Assembly (NCBI GenBank): GCA_002369295.1
Contig: DFDR01000002.1
Location: 1 to 8,191 of the forward strand
Reading direction: 5' to 3'
DNA: 8,191 nucleotides
DNA from: Desulfovibrionaceae bacterium UBA3823
GTDB lineage: Bacteria; Desulfobacterota; Desulfovibrionia; Desulfovibrionales; Desulfovibrionaceae
A program made the translations under genes and the position numbers. The first letter of the stretch is position 1. Each line of letters opens with the position of its first letter. A model generated the notes under the pieces. The model was not told the origin of the DNA. It saw only the letters and a program-made list of their open reading frames with translations, and did no database searches. This document shows, in pieces, positions 1 through 5,623 of the stretch.

Positions 1-19
1 GCCAGTCCCCCCCCAGGCT

Positions 20-44
20 CGCCAGGACCGCCAAGACCTGGCGG
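20..44. other. Small GC hairpin at the left edge
   Basis: Two overlapping inverted repeats are visible. CGCCAGG at 20-26 pairs with CCTGGCG at 37-43. Alternatively CCGCCA at 28-33 pairs with TGGCGG at 39-44. No T-run follows on either strand. It could be the remnant of a terminator for a gene lying to the left of the window, but nothing in the sequence proves that. A run of eight C's lies just before it at 7-14. Confidence 0.3.
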
Positions 45-48
45 CTGC

Positions 49-75
49 TTGCGTCTTGCCGGGAACTTCTATACT
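49..75 (+). promoter_or_regulatory. Possible sigma-70 promoter of kbp
   Basis: TATACT at 70-75 differs from the -10 consensus TATAAT at one position. It stands out as a short AT-rich patch in GC-rich sequence. The best partner upstream is TTGCGT at 49-54, a 3 of 6 match to TTGACA, with a short 15-base spacer. Transcription from here would give a leader of about 75-80 bases before kbp. The -10 is convincing and the -35 is weak, so this is a moderate call. Confidence 0.35.
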
Positions 76-159
76 TTCGGATCGTGGCGGAAGACGAGCT
101 TCCGCCCTGCTGCAATGCAAGCACGCCCGTGTTAACCGCTCTGACAAGGAGACTGCGCT

Positions 160-600
160 ATGGGACTGATTTCCTTCTTTAAAGAGGCAGGCGAGAAGAT
201 TTTCGGCGGCGGCAAGGCCAATGCCGAGGACCTGAAGAAGAATCTGGACGAACTCGGCCTCGACACCAAGGATCTGCAGGTCGAGGTGGAAGGCGACCAG
301 GTGGTGCTCAAGGGCACGGCCAAGGATCAGGAAACCCTTGAGAAGGCCGTGCTCCAGGTCGGCAACAAGGCTGGCATTGCGACCGTGAAGACCGACGACG
401 TCAAGATCGAGCAGCCCGCCGACGAGTGCCAGTACCACACTGTCGGCAGGGGCGACTCCCTCTGGAAGCTCGCCGAGAAGTACTACGGCAAGGGCAAGGG
501 CCCCAAGTACACCGTGATCTTCGAGGCCAACAAGCCCATGCTCAAGGATCCCGACAAGATCTACGACGGCCAGGTGCTGCGCATTCCCCCGCTGAAGTAG
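160..600 (+). CDS. kbp: BON-LysM domain protein, Kbp/YgaU-type potassium-binding protein
   Basis: This 146-residue protein has the layout and length of Escherichia coli Kbp (YgaU, about 149 residues). A BON domain lies at roughly residues 22-84 and a LysM domain at roughly 91-144. The N-terminus MGLISFFKEAGEKIFG matches the conserved N-terminal segment of that family. There is no signal peptide, so it should be cytoplasmic despite the LysM domain. The C-terminal part (FEANKPMLKDPDKIY, then GQVLRIP) is almost identical to what I recall of the E. coli protein. The E. coli protein is known to bind potassium and to help cells under high external potassium; that role here is inferred from similarity. 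The start is supported by AAGGAGA at 146-152, eight bases... upstream of the ATG at 160 (spacing seven bases). It stands alone, with a leader before it and a GC hairpin after it, so it is probably monocistronic. Confidence 0.93.
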   Translation: MGLISFFKEAGEKIFGGGKANAEDLKKNLDELGLDTKDLQVEVEGDQVVLKGTAKDQETLEKAVLQVGNKAGIATVKTDDVKIEQPADECQYHTVGRGDSLWKLAEKYYGKGKGPKYTVIFEANKPMLKDPDKIYDGQVLRIPPLK

Positions 601-635
601 CCGAAGCGCGGCATCGCTGAAAAAGCGTCCATGTG

Positions 636-664
636 CGCCGGCTGGGAGAGCGTCCCGGCCGGCG
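636..664. terminator. GC-rich hairpin between convergent kbp and MFS genes
   Basis: A 12-bp stem is formed by 636-647 and 653-664 with a five-base loop (GAGCG); one pair is a G-U wobble. It is placed where a terminator is expected, 35 bases after the kbp stop and facing the convergent MFS gene. The tract after it on the plus strand is only TTT followed by CGCTT. On the minus strand a TTTTT (620-624) lies about 11 bases beyond the stem. It is therefore not a textbook intrinsic terminator in either direction, but the stem is strong enough to act as a transcript end or 3' stabiliser for both genes. Confidence 0.6.
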
Positions 665-721
665 TTTCGCTTGTCTGGCCGCTCGCCGCCTGTCGGGCTG
701 GACGCCTGCCTGCGGCCGCCC

Positions 722-1912
722 TCAGCGCGTTTCGGGAAGCCTTGCCCGCAGGGACATAAGGACGAGGAAGGCCAGGCAGAGCATGGCCTGCATGGTGCCG
801 TAGGCGGCCGTCCAGCCGAAGCGGGTGTAGGCGAAGCTTGGCACAAGCGTGCCGAGCACGCCGCCGAAGTAGTAGCAGGAGAGGAAGAGGCCGTTGACCA
901 TGCCCCTGTCGTGCCGCTCGGTGAGCCGGTTGACGATGCCGGGAATGTTGACGTGGACCACGAACTCCCCGAAGGTCATGAAGAAGATGCCCGAGAACAG
1001 GACCCAGAGGTTCGGGACTGCCATGGAGGCCGCCGAGAGCATGTAGAGCAGGGAGCCGGCAGCGATGAGGCGCGGCGTGGTGCGGAAGAGGCGCTTGAGG
1101 AAGCCGAGGCAGGAGCTGGCGAAGAAGCCGACCATGTAGCCGAGGTACATGAGGCCGATGAGGCTCTCCGAGTCGCCTTGGCCGAGCTCGAGCATGCGGA
1201 AGGGAATGAGGCTGCCCACGGCCGCGAAGACGAAGAAGCCGCAGCCCTCGACGAGGACGAGGCTGGGCACGCAGGGGGTGCGGAAGATGGCGGCCGCGTC
1301 CCGGAAGCTCGGCATGCGGTGCGCATGGCTTCCCTGGGAGGACTTGGGCGCGTCCAGCAGCATGAGGACGGCGACGGCGAAGAGGATGCCTATGCCCGCC
1401 AGCGTCGGCCGCCAGCCGAAGAGCTCGGCGCACCAGCCGCCGCCCAGGCGCCCGAGCATGGAGCCCACGAGGTTGCTCGTGACGTAGCCGGCGAGGGCCC
1501 GCCCCAGGGCCAGGTGCCGGAAGAGCTGGGCTATGCTCGACATGACGGCCGTGAGGGCGAAGGGCACGAAGACGGCCTGCAGGCTGCGCAGGGCCATGAG
1601 CCCGGCAAAGTCCGTCGCGAACCATGTGGCCGCGCTCGCGCAGGCAAGCGCCGAGCAGGAGCCGAGCAGGACGGCCCGCTGGCCTATGCGCGAGAGCAGC
1701 ATGCCCGCAAAGAGGGGCGTCACGGCGAGGCAGAGCATGAAGACGCCCACCGTCATGGCCGTCTGGCTCTTGTCCGTGCCGAACTCGGCGCTGATGCTGT
1801 TGAACATGGGCTGGGGCGCGTACATCAGGCAGTAGACGCAGACGGAGACAAGCAGCAGCCCGGCGTAGGTCCGGTAGACGCTCTTCAGGTGCGATGGGGA
1901 ATGCTGGGGCAT
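722..1912 (-). CDS. MFS transporter, possibly YnfM-like
   Basis: This 396-residue integral inner-membrane protein has the usual length of the major facilitator superfamily. About twelve hydrophobic segments can be placed: residues 14-36, 50-72, 80-98, 103-128, 138-160, 168-187, 217-238, 250-272, 280-299, 302-325, 337-362 and 366-387. A long hydrophilic loop between segments 6 and 7 (about 188-216) is the usual central loop. GMLLSRIGQRAVLLG at 70-84 fits the loop 2-3 signature, and GRALAGYV and GRLGGGW fall in segment 5 where glycine-rich motifs are typical. The overall look suggests the YnfM-type drug-efflux-like branch, but the substrate cannot be read from the sequence. I chose the Met at 1912 because TM1 begins shortly after it and AAGG (1922-1925, minus strand) sits nine bases upstream. 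The frame stays open further upstream to 2443, but that stretch is antisense to the fumarase gene and has no transporter character. It is read divergently from the fumarase cluster. Confidence 0.9.
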   Translation of the reverse strand: MPQHSPSHLKSVYRTYAGLLLVSVCVYCLMYAPQPMFNSISAEFGTDKSQTAMTVGVFMLCLAVTPLFAGMLLSRIGQRAVLLGSCSALACASAATWFATDFAGLMALRSLQAVFVPFALTAVMSSIAQLFRHLALGRALAGYVTSNLVGSMLGRLGGGWCAELFGWRPTLAGIGILFAVAVLMLLDAPKSSQGSHAHRMPSFRDAAAIFRTPCVPSLVLVEGCGFFVFAAVGSLIPFRMLELGQGDSESLIGLMYLGYMVGFFASSCLGFLKRLFRTTPRLIAAGSLLYMLSAASMAVPNLWVLFSGIFFMTFGEFVVHVNIPGIVNRLTERHDRGMVNGLFLSCYYFGGVLGTLVPSFAYTRFGWTAAYGTMQAMLCLAFLVLMSLRARLPETR

Positions 1913-1989
1913 GGGCTTCAACCTTGCTGGGGGCGCGCCGGGCGGGGATCCGGCTGGCGCCGCTCCAGGCGGAAGGGGACGGAAAGGGG

Positions 1990-2025
1990 CGCAGCGGGCA
2001 GGCATTACAGGGAAAATCCGCTGCG
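1990..2025. repeat. Inverted repeat around the MFS -10 element, operator candidate
   Basis: CGCAGCGG at 1990-1997 and CCGCTGCG at 2018-2025 are perfect 8-bp inverted copies separated by 20 bases, with centres 28 bases apart. The left copy covers the predicted transcription start of the MFS gene. The right copy lies in the spacer between its -35 and -10. A repressor dimer or pair of dimers bound here would block the promoter. No regulator gene is adjacent, so the binding protein is unknown. Confidence 0.4.
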
Positions 2026-2032
2026 ATGTCAA
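2004..2032 (-). promoter_or_regulatory. Strong sigma-70 promoter for the MFS transporter
   Basis: On the minus strand a perfect -35 hexamer TTGACA (plus-strand 2027-2032) is followed after exactly 17 bases by TGTAAT (plus-strand 2004-2009), a 5 of 6 match to the -10 consensus. Transcription should begin near 1997-1998, giving a leader of about 85 bases before the MFS start at 1912. This is the best promoter match I see in the window. It lies in the 250-base gap between the MFS gene and the divergent fumarase cluster. Confidence 0.75.
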
Positions 2033-2078
2033 TGCGGCGCGGCCGGCCCGCCCCGGTCGGCAGTCCCCGCGCCGGCTC

Positions 2079-2108
2079 TTCCTACCCATGGCCCGAATGG
2101 TGTACAAG
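2079..2108 (+). promoter_or_regulatory. Weak candidate promoter for the fumarase cluster
   Basis: TTCCTA at 2079-2084 (3 of 6) and TACAAG at 2103-2108 (4 of 6) are separated by 18 bases and would give a leader of roughly 45-50 bases before the fumarase alpha start. The match is poor. It is listed because the cluster needs a promoter in this gap and I see nothing better on the plus strand. Confidence 0.2.
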
Positions 2109-2162
2109 AAGCCGTCGGGCCCGGCGACAGCAGGGCGCCAAGCATCTTCTTCGGAGTGGAAC

Positions 2163-3008
2163 ATGAGAGAAATCGAGTGCAAAGACATAGCGGAAGCGGT
2201 GGCGAAGCTTGCCGTCGAGGCCTGCTGCATCCTGCCTGAAGACGTGGTCGAGAGCTTCAGGGCGCACCAGGCCGCGGAGCCCTCCCCCGTGGGGCGGAAC
2301 ATACTCCAGCAGCTCCTCGACAATGCCGGCATTGCGAAGGCGACGAAGACGCCCCTCTGCCAGGACACGGGCCTCGCCGTGATCTTCGCCGACGTGGGCC
2401 AGGAGGTGCACATTGTAGGCGGCGCCTTCGAGGACGCCGTCAACGAGGGCGTGCGCAGGGGCTACGTCGAAGGCTACCTGCGCAAGTCGTCGGTCGCCGA
2501 GCCGCTCTTCGAGCGCAAAAACACCGGCGACAACACGCCCGCCGTCCTGCACGTGCGCATCGTGCCGGGCGACAGGCTCGTGCTGCGGCTGGCCCCCAAG
2601 GGCGCCGGCTCGGAGAACAAGAGCGTCGTGAAGATGCTCGTCCCGGCGGACGGCATCAAGGGCGTGAAGCAGGTCGTGCTCGACGCCGTCAAGGCCGCCG
2701 GCCCCAACTCCTGTCCGCCCATGGTGGTGGGCGTCGGCATCGGCGGCAACCTCGAGCTCTGCGCGGAGCTGGCCAAGCGCGCCTGCGCCCGCGACCTCGA
2801 GAGCGCCAACCCCGATCCCCGCTACGCGGCATTCGAGCAGGAGCTCCTGGCCATGATCAACAAGACCGGCATCGGCCCCCAGGGCCTTGGCGGCAGGACG
2901 ACGGCCATCGCCGTCCACGTGGAGTGGGCAGCCACCCACATCGCCTCCCTGCCCGTTGCCGTGAACATCAACTGCCATTCCGCCCGCCACGCGCAGGCGG
3001 TGCTATAG
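2163..3008 (+). CDS. fumA: Class I fumarate hydratase, alpha subunit
   Basis: The 281-residue product is the iron-sulphur catalytic subunit of a two-subunit class I fumarase, which interconverts fumarate and malate in the cytoplasm. The length is normal for the alpha subunit of the fumarase/tartrate dehydratase family. Three conserved cysteines that would hold the 4Fe-4S cluster are in their family motifs: TPLCQDTG (Cys66), PNSCPPMVVGVGIGG (Cys184) and NINCHSARH (Cys271). GGRTTAIAVHVE near 243-254 is also typical. I chose the ATG at 2163 because the family's N-terminus begins there and GGAG (2153-2156) lies six bases upstream; the frame is open further upstream, but that part is unrelated. 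The beta gene begins nine bases after the stop. Class I enzymes of this kind are oxygen-sensitive. L-tartrate dehydratase alpha is the main alternative, since the two activities are hard to separate by sequence. The symbol follows common usage for two-subunit enzymes and is not the E. coli single-chain FumA. Confidence 0.92.
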   Translation: MREIECKDIAEAVAKLAVEACCILPEDVVESFRAHQAAEPSPVGRNILQQLLDNAGIAKATKTPLCQDTGLAVIFADVGQEVHIVGGAFEDAVNEGVRRGYVEGYLRKSSVAEPLFERKNTGDNTPAVLHVRIVPGDRLVLRLAPKGAGSENKSVVKMLVPADGIKGVKQVVLDAVKAAGPNSCPPMVVGVGIGGNLELCAELAKRACARDLESANPDPRYAAFEQELLAMINKTGIGPQGLGGRTTAIAVHVEWAATHIASLPVAVNINCHSARHAQAVL

Positions 3009-3017
3009 AGGTGCGCC

Positions 3018-3578
3018 ATGGCGGAAGCAGCGAAGCGCATTCGCGCCCCCTTCGACGACGAGACCGCCCGCTCCCTGCGGGCCGGCGACCGCGTGCTCAT
3101 CACCGGCACCATCCTGGCCGCCCGCGATGCGGCCCACAAGCGCCTGGTCGAAACCCTCGACCGCGGAGAGCCTCTCCCCGTGGATCTGAAGGGCCAGGTC
3201 GTCTACTACGTCGGCCCCAGCCCCGCCCAGCCGGGCCAGGCCATTGGCGCGGCCGGGCCCACGACATCCGGCCGCATGGACGCCTACACCCCGCGCCTGC
3301 TCGAAGAGGGCCTCAAGGGCATGATTGGCAAGGGCTACCGCAAGGAGGCGGTGATCGAGGCCATGAAGCGGCACGGCGTGCCCTACCTGGCCGCCGTCGG
3401 CGGCGCCGGCGCCCTGATTTCAAAAAGCATACGCAAGTACACTGTGCTCGCCTATCCTGAGCTCGGTCCCGAGGCGGTGGCTGCCATGGAGGTGGAGGAC
3501 TTCCCGGCCATCGTCGTCATCGACGCCTCGGGCGACGACTACTACGAAACGGGCCAGGCCCCCTACCGGGAGATCTAG
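3018..3578 (+). CDS. fumB: Class I fumarate hydratase, beta subunit
   Basis: The 186-residue protein is the second subunit of the iron-sulphur fumarase and has the standard beta length. It corresponds to the C-terminal domain of single-chain class I fumarases and completes the active site formed with alpha. Recognisable family blocks are LRAGDRVLITGTILAARDAAH (about 20-40), DLKGQVVYYVGPSPA (56-70), GAAGPTTSGRMDAYTP (77-92), GLKGMIGKG (98-106) and VGGAGALISKSI (127-138). The start is fixed by a GAGG ribosome site at 3008-3011 whose first base is the last base of the alpha stop codon, a layout that suggests coupled translation. The gene lies between fumarase alpha and a CBS-ACT gene in one apparent operon. 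As with alpha, tartrate dehydratase is the alternative activity. Confidence 0.92.
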   Translation: MAEAAKRIRAPFDDETARSLRAGDRVLITGTILAARDAAHKRLVETLDRGEPLPVDLKGQVVYYVGPSPAQPGQAIGAAGPTTSGRMDAYTPRLLEEGLKGMIGKGYRKEAVIEAMKRHGVPYLAAVGGAGALISKSIRKYTVLAYPELGPEAVAAMEVEDFPAIVVIDASGDDYYETGQAPYREI

Positions 3579-3608
3579 CGAGGCGCCAAGGCGCTGAAGG
3601 AGGAAGCC

Positions 3609-4271
3609 ATGCTCATCCGGCACTGGATGGCGAAGAACGTCGTCACGGTCAGTCCCGGCGACTCCCTGCTCAAGTGCAGGGCCCTGTATCAGACTCACGG
3701 CATTTCGATGCTGCCCGTCGTCGACGGGGACAACCGCGTCGTCGGCATCCTTGCCCGCAGCCACATCGAGAAGTACAGTCCCGCCGGCGAGACGGGCTAC
3801 GAGTACATCGAGGCCATCGACATCCTCGACAAGACCCGCGTCAAGGACTGCATGGCGAAGGATCCCGTCTGCGCCCACATCAACGACACCATCGAGATCG
3901 CGGCCGATGCCATGCTGGAAAAGCGGGTCAGCTGCATGCCCGTCCTGGACGACGACGGCAGGCTTGCCGGCATCGTCTCCGAGCGGGACATCTTCAAGAG
4001 CCTCGTCAGCATCACCGGCGTCCACCAGCCGGGCGTCCAGCTCGCCTTCGAGGTGTCCAACAAGCCGGGCGAGCTGAGGAGGCTCATCAGCCTTATCGTG
4101 GCGCACGACATGCGTCTGCTCTCCGTGCTCTCCATCCTCAAGGGGAGCGTGCGCATCGTCTCCATCCGCTGCCGCGGCGAGAGCGACGAGGCGGAGGACA
4201 GACTGGTCGAGGCCATGCGGCCCGAAGGCCTGCTCTACTGGGTCAGGGACCGCAAAACCAGCCTCGCCTGA
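3609..4271 (+). CDS. CBS-CBS-ACT regulatory protein, AcuB-like
   Basis: This 220-residue cytoplasmic protein has two CBS motifs (about residues 1-58 and 77-135) and a C-terminal ACT domain (about 144-212, starting VQLAFEVSNKPGEL). Both CBS units show the usual pattern, with MAKNVVTVSPGDS then MLPVVDGDNRVVGIL in the first and MAKDPVCAHINDT then MPVLDDDGRLAGIVSERDI in the second. The order and length match Bacillus AcuB. CBS pairs commonly bind adenine nucleotides and ACT domains often bind amino acids, so this looks like a small-molecule sensor with no catalytic domain of its own. A very strong ribosome site (AAGGAGGA, 3597-3604) precedes the ATG. The gap to fumarase beta is 30 bases, so co-transcription with the fumarase genes is likely. 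A role in controlling fumarase or carbon flow is inferred from position only. Confidence 0.87.
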   Translation: MLIRHWMAKNVVTVSPGDSLLKCRALYQTHGISMLPVVDGDNRVVGILARSHIEKYSPAGETGYEYIEAIDILDKTRVKDCMAKDPVCAHINDTIEIAADAMLEKRVSCMPVLDDDGRLAGIVSERDIFKSLVSITGVHQPGVQLAFEVSNKPGELRRLISLIVAHDMRLLSVLSILKGSVRIVSIRCRGESDEAEDRLVEAMRPEGLLYWVRDRKTSLA

Positions 4272-4291
4272 GCAGAAGCGCCGCCTTCTGC
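4272..4291. other. Hairpin directly after the CBS-ACT stop codon
   Basis: GCAGAAG at 4272-4278 pairs with CTTCTGC at 4285-4291 around a six-base loop, starting at the first base after the TGA. No T-run follows, so it is not a clear intrinsic terminator. A second hairpin follows at 4315-4329 (GCCGC, loop TTCAG, GCGGC) and a third at 4346-4359 (TGCGC, loop GATG, GCGCA). Together they may mark the 3' end of the fumarase cluster transcript. Confidence 0.35.
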
Positions 4292-4368
4292 GCGCAGGCC
4301 GTCCGGAAGAGACTGCCGCTTCAGGCGGCCTGCGGCGCGCTGGAATGCGCGATGGCGCAACGCCCATC

Positions 4369-4412
4369 TTGCTTGGCGCGGGATGTTCTGCTAGCTTTTC
4401 AAGGCTTTTCTA
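4369..4412 (+). promoter_or_regulatory. AT-rich patch before ddh, possible promoter or activator site
   Basis: Within the 269-base gap before ddh this is the only AT-rich patch. TTGCTT (4369-4374) and TAGCTT (4392-4397), 17 bases apart, could be -35 and -10, each only a 3 of 6 match; TGC just before TAGCTT resembles an extended -10. A near-repeat of 10 bases (AGCTTTTCAA, GGCTTTTCTA) runs at 4393-4412, with the same face of the helix repeated. A promoter is expected here because ddh lies far from the preceding gene, but the exact elements are uncertain. I see no known riboswitch fold, including the lysine type, in 4272-4540. Confidence 0.25.
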
Positions 4413-4540
4413 TCGGGGCTGGCGAAGCCTCCCGGGCCTTGGGCGGTGCCGTTCCACCCCCGGTCCGGCGCTTCCGGCCCGCCCGCAATGGACGCGCCCC
4501 GAGCCGTGCGCGCTTCCCCCCCGCAGCGAGGTATATCCCT

Positions 4541-5470
4541 ATGTTCAAAGCAGCAGTTCTTGGCCTCGGCAACATCGGCCGCAATGTCATCCAGTCGCTC
4601 GAAGTCGTCCCCGACGGCGAGTGCATCGGCGTCGTGCGGCGTCCCGCCTCTGTCGGCAAGACGCCCTACGACCTGCGCGGCGTGCCCGACTTCCCGAGCT
4701 TCGACGACCTGCTGGACCACGCCGGCAAGCCCGACGTCGTGATTCTCGGGCTGCCGTCCCGCCGCGTGCCCGGCGCGGCGGCCGAGCTCCTTTCCCGCGG
4801 CTTCTGCACCGTCGACAGCTTCGACATCCACGACCGCATCGTGGAAGTCGTGGGCTCCCTTGAGGAAGAGGCGAGCAAGGGCCATGCCGTGGCCGTCACG
4901 GCCGCGGGCTGGGATCCCGGCACGGACTCCATCCAGCGCACCCTCTTCCAGGCCATGGTGCCCGTGGGCACCACCTTCACCAACTTCGGGCGCGGCCGCT
5001 CCATGGGACACTCCGTTGCGGTGCGCGCCATGGAGGGCGTGGCCGACGCCACGGCCATCACCATCCCCCTGGGCGGCGGCCGCCACTCCCGCCACGTCTA
5101 CGTCGTGCTCAAGGAAGGCTACAGCATTGAGCAGGTCGAGAAGACCATCAAGGCAGACCCCTACTTCGCCTCCGATCCCCTGACCGTCACCGAGGTCAAG
5201 GACAGCGATGCCCTGAGCATGGTGGCCGATGCCTCCCACGGCGTGCTCATGGAGCGCATCGGCGCCTCCGGCGGCGCCTGCAACCAGCAGATCCGCTTCG
5301 ACATGCGCATCGACAACCCCGCGCTGACGGCCCAGATCCTCGTGGCGAGCGCCAGGGCCGCCGTGCACCTGCACGAGATGGAGCAGTACGGCTGCTACAC
5401 CCTCATCGACATTCCGCCCATCATGCTGCTGCCCGGCGAGCGCATGGAACTGCTCGGCCATCTGGTCTAG
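4541..5470 (+). CDS. ddh: meso-diaminopimelate D-dehydrogenase
   Basis: The 309-residue enzyme is predicted to convert L-tetrahydrodipicolinate, ammonia and NADPH to meso-diaminopimelate in one step. This bypasses the succinylase, acetylase and aminotransferase branches of lysine and peptidoglycan precursor synthesis. The Rossmann motif GLGNIG is at residues 8-13, and VVRRP at 31-35 is the expected site for the NADP phosphate. SFDIH (93-97), AAGWDPGTDS (121-130), FTNFGRGRSMGHSVA (146-160), GRHSRHVYVVLKEG (180-193), DPYF (206-209) and NPALTAQILVASARAA (259-274) are recognisable family blocks. From memory, the TNFG-x-G-x-SMGHSVA block resembles the type II enzyme of Symbiobacterium thermophilum more than the type I enzyme of Corynebacterium. 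The start is supported by GAGGT (4528-4532) eight bases upstream and by the Rossmann strand beginning at residue 3. It has its own gap on both sides and is probably transcribed alone. Confidence 0.92.
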   Translation: MFKAAVLGLGNIGRNVIQSLEVVPDGECIGVVRRPASVGKTPYDLRGVPDFPSFDDLLDHAGKPDVVILGLPSRRVPGAAAELLSRGFCTVDSFDIHDRIVEVVGSLEEEASKGHAVAVTAAGWDPGTDSIQRTLFQAMVPVGTTFTNFGRGRSMGHSVAVRAMEGVADATAITIPLGGGRHSRHVYVVLKEGYSIEQVEKTIKADPYFASDPLTVTEVKDSDALSMVADASHGVLMERIGASGGACNQQIRFDMRIDNPALTAQILVASARAAVHLHEMEQYGCYTLIDIPPIMLLPGERMELLGHLV

Positions 5471-5471
5471 C

Positions 5472-5489
5472 CGGGGGCGGCTTCCCCCG
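5472..5489. other. Short GC hairpin after ddh
   Basis: CGGGGG at 5472-5477 pairs with CCCCCG at 5484-5489 around a CGGCTT loop, starting two bases after the ddh stop codon. It is followed by TTCT only. It may be a weak terminator or a transcript end protector for ddh. Confidence 0.35.
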
Positions 5490-5537
5490 TTCTGCGCGCC
5501 CGTTCTGCGCGCTCGATCTGCACGTCTGTTCTGCGCA
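5486..5537 (+). repeat. Four-copy 13-bp tandem repeat after ddh
   Basis: Four 13-base units follow one another without gaps. CCCGTTCTGCGCG occurs at 5486-5498 and again, identically, at 5499-5511. CTCGATCTGCACG at 5512-5524 differs at three positions, and TCTGTTCTGCGCA at 5525-5537 also differs at three. The last unit overlaps the left arm of the large hairpin at 5535-5570. The period is not a multiple of three and no open frame with coding character covers it. It lies in the gap between ddh and the TSUP gene; its function is unknown. Confidence 0.8.
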
Positions 5538-5570
5538 ATGCCGCACGGGGCCTGCCCCGTGCGGCATTGC
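5535..5570. terminator. 16-bp perfect hairpin between ddh and the TSUP gene
   Basis: Bases 5535-5550 pair without mismatch with 5555-5570 around a CCTG loop, making the strongest stem in the window. No T-run follows on either strand, so this is not a textbook intrinsic terminator. It could still end or protect the ddh transcript, or be a small mobile or REP-like palindrome. It sits 53 bases upstream of the TSUP start, far enough away not to mask the ribosome site at 5613-5617. Confidence 0.5.
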
Positions 5571-5623
5571 CGTCTGCGGCGCCTGGCGGCCCCGGCTCTG
5601 CCAGCCCTGCCTGAGGATCTCCC

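Noticed and set aside
39..52. TGGC followed by TTGC upstream of kbp, resembling a sigma-54 promoter
   Set aside because: The GG and GC pairs are nine bases apart instead of the required ten, and the intervening bases do not fit.
2005..2032. A plus-strand promoter for fumarase overlapping the MFS promoter (TTACAG, TGTCAA)
   Set aside because: Both hexamers match the consensus poorly; they are mostly the complement of the excellent minus-strand promoter.
1911..2162. Upstream extension of fumarase alpha to a Met at 1911 or 2097
   Set aside because: The family N-terminus starts at 2163 with a good ribosome site; the extension is Gly/Ala/Arg-rich and overlaps the MFS promoter region.
671..2239. 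522-codon open frame on the plus strand across the MFS gene
   Set aside because: It is antisense to a clear twelve-segment transporter. Its product is a charged Ala/Glu/Gly/His-rich sequence without domain features, as expected for the shadow of a GC-rich gene.
1913..2443. Upstream extension of the MFS gene to a Met at 2443
   Set aside because: The extra 177 residues are antisense to fumarase alpha and would pass through the strong promoter at 2004-2032; they show no membrane character.
3420..4367. 315-codon open frame on the minus strand across the CBS-ACT gene
   Set aside because: It is a shadow of the CBS-ACT and fumarase beta genes; no motif is recognisable and no ribosome site is seen.
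4272..4540. Possible lysine riboswitch ahead of ddh
   Set aside because: Only three short local stems are visible; the conserved lysine-box core and a multi-helix junction are not found.
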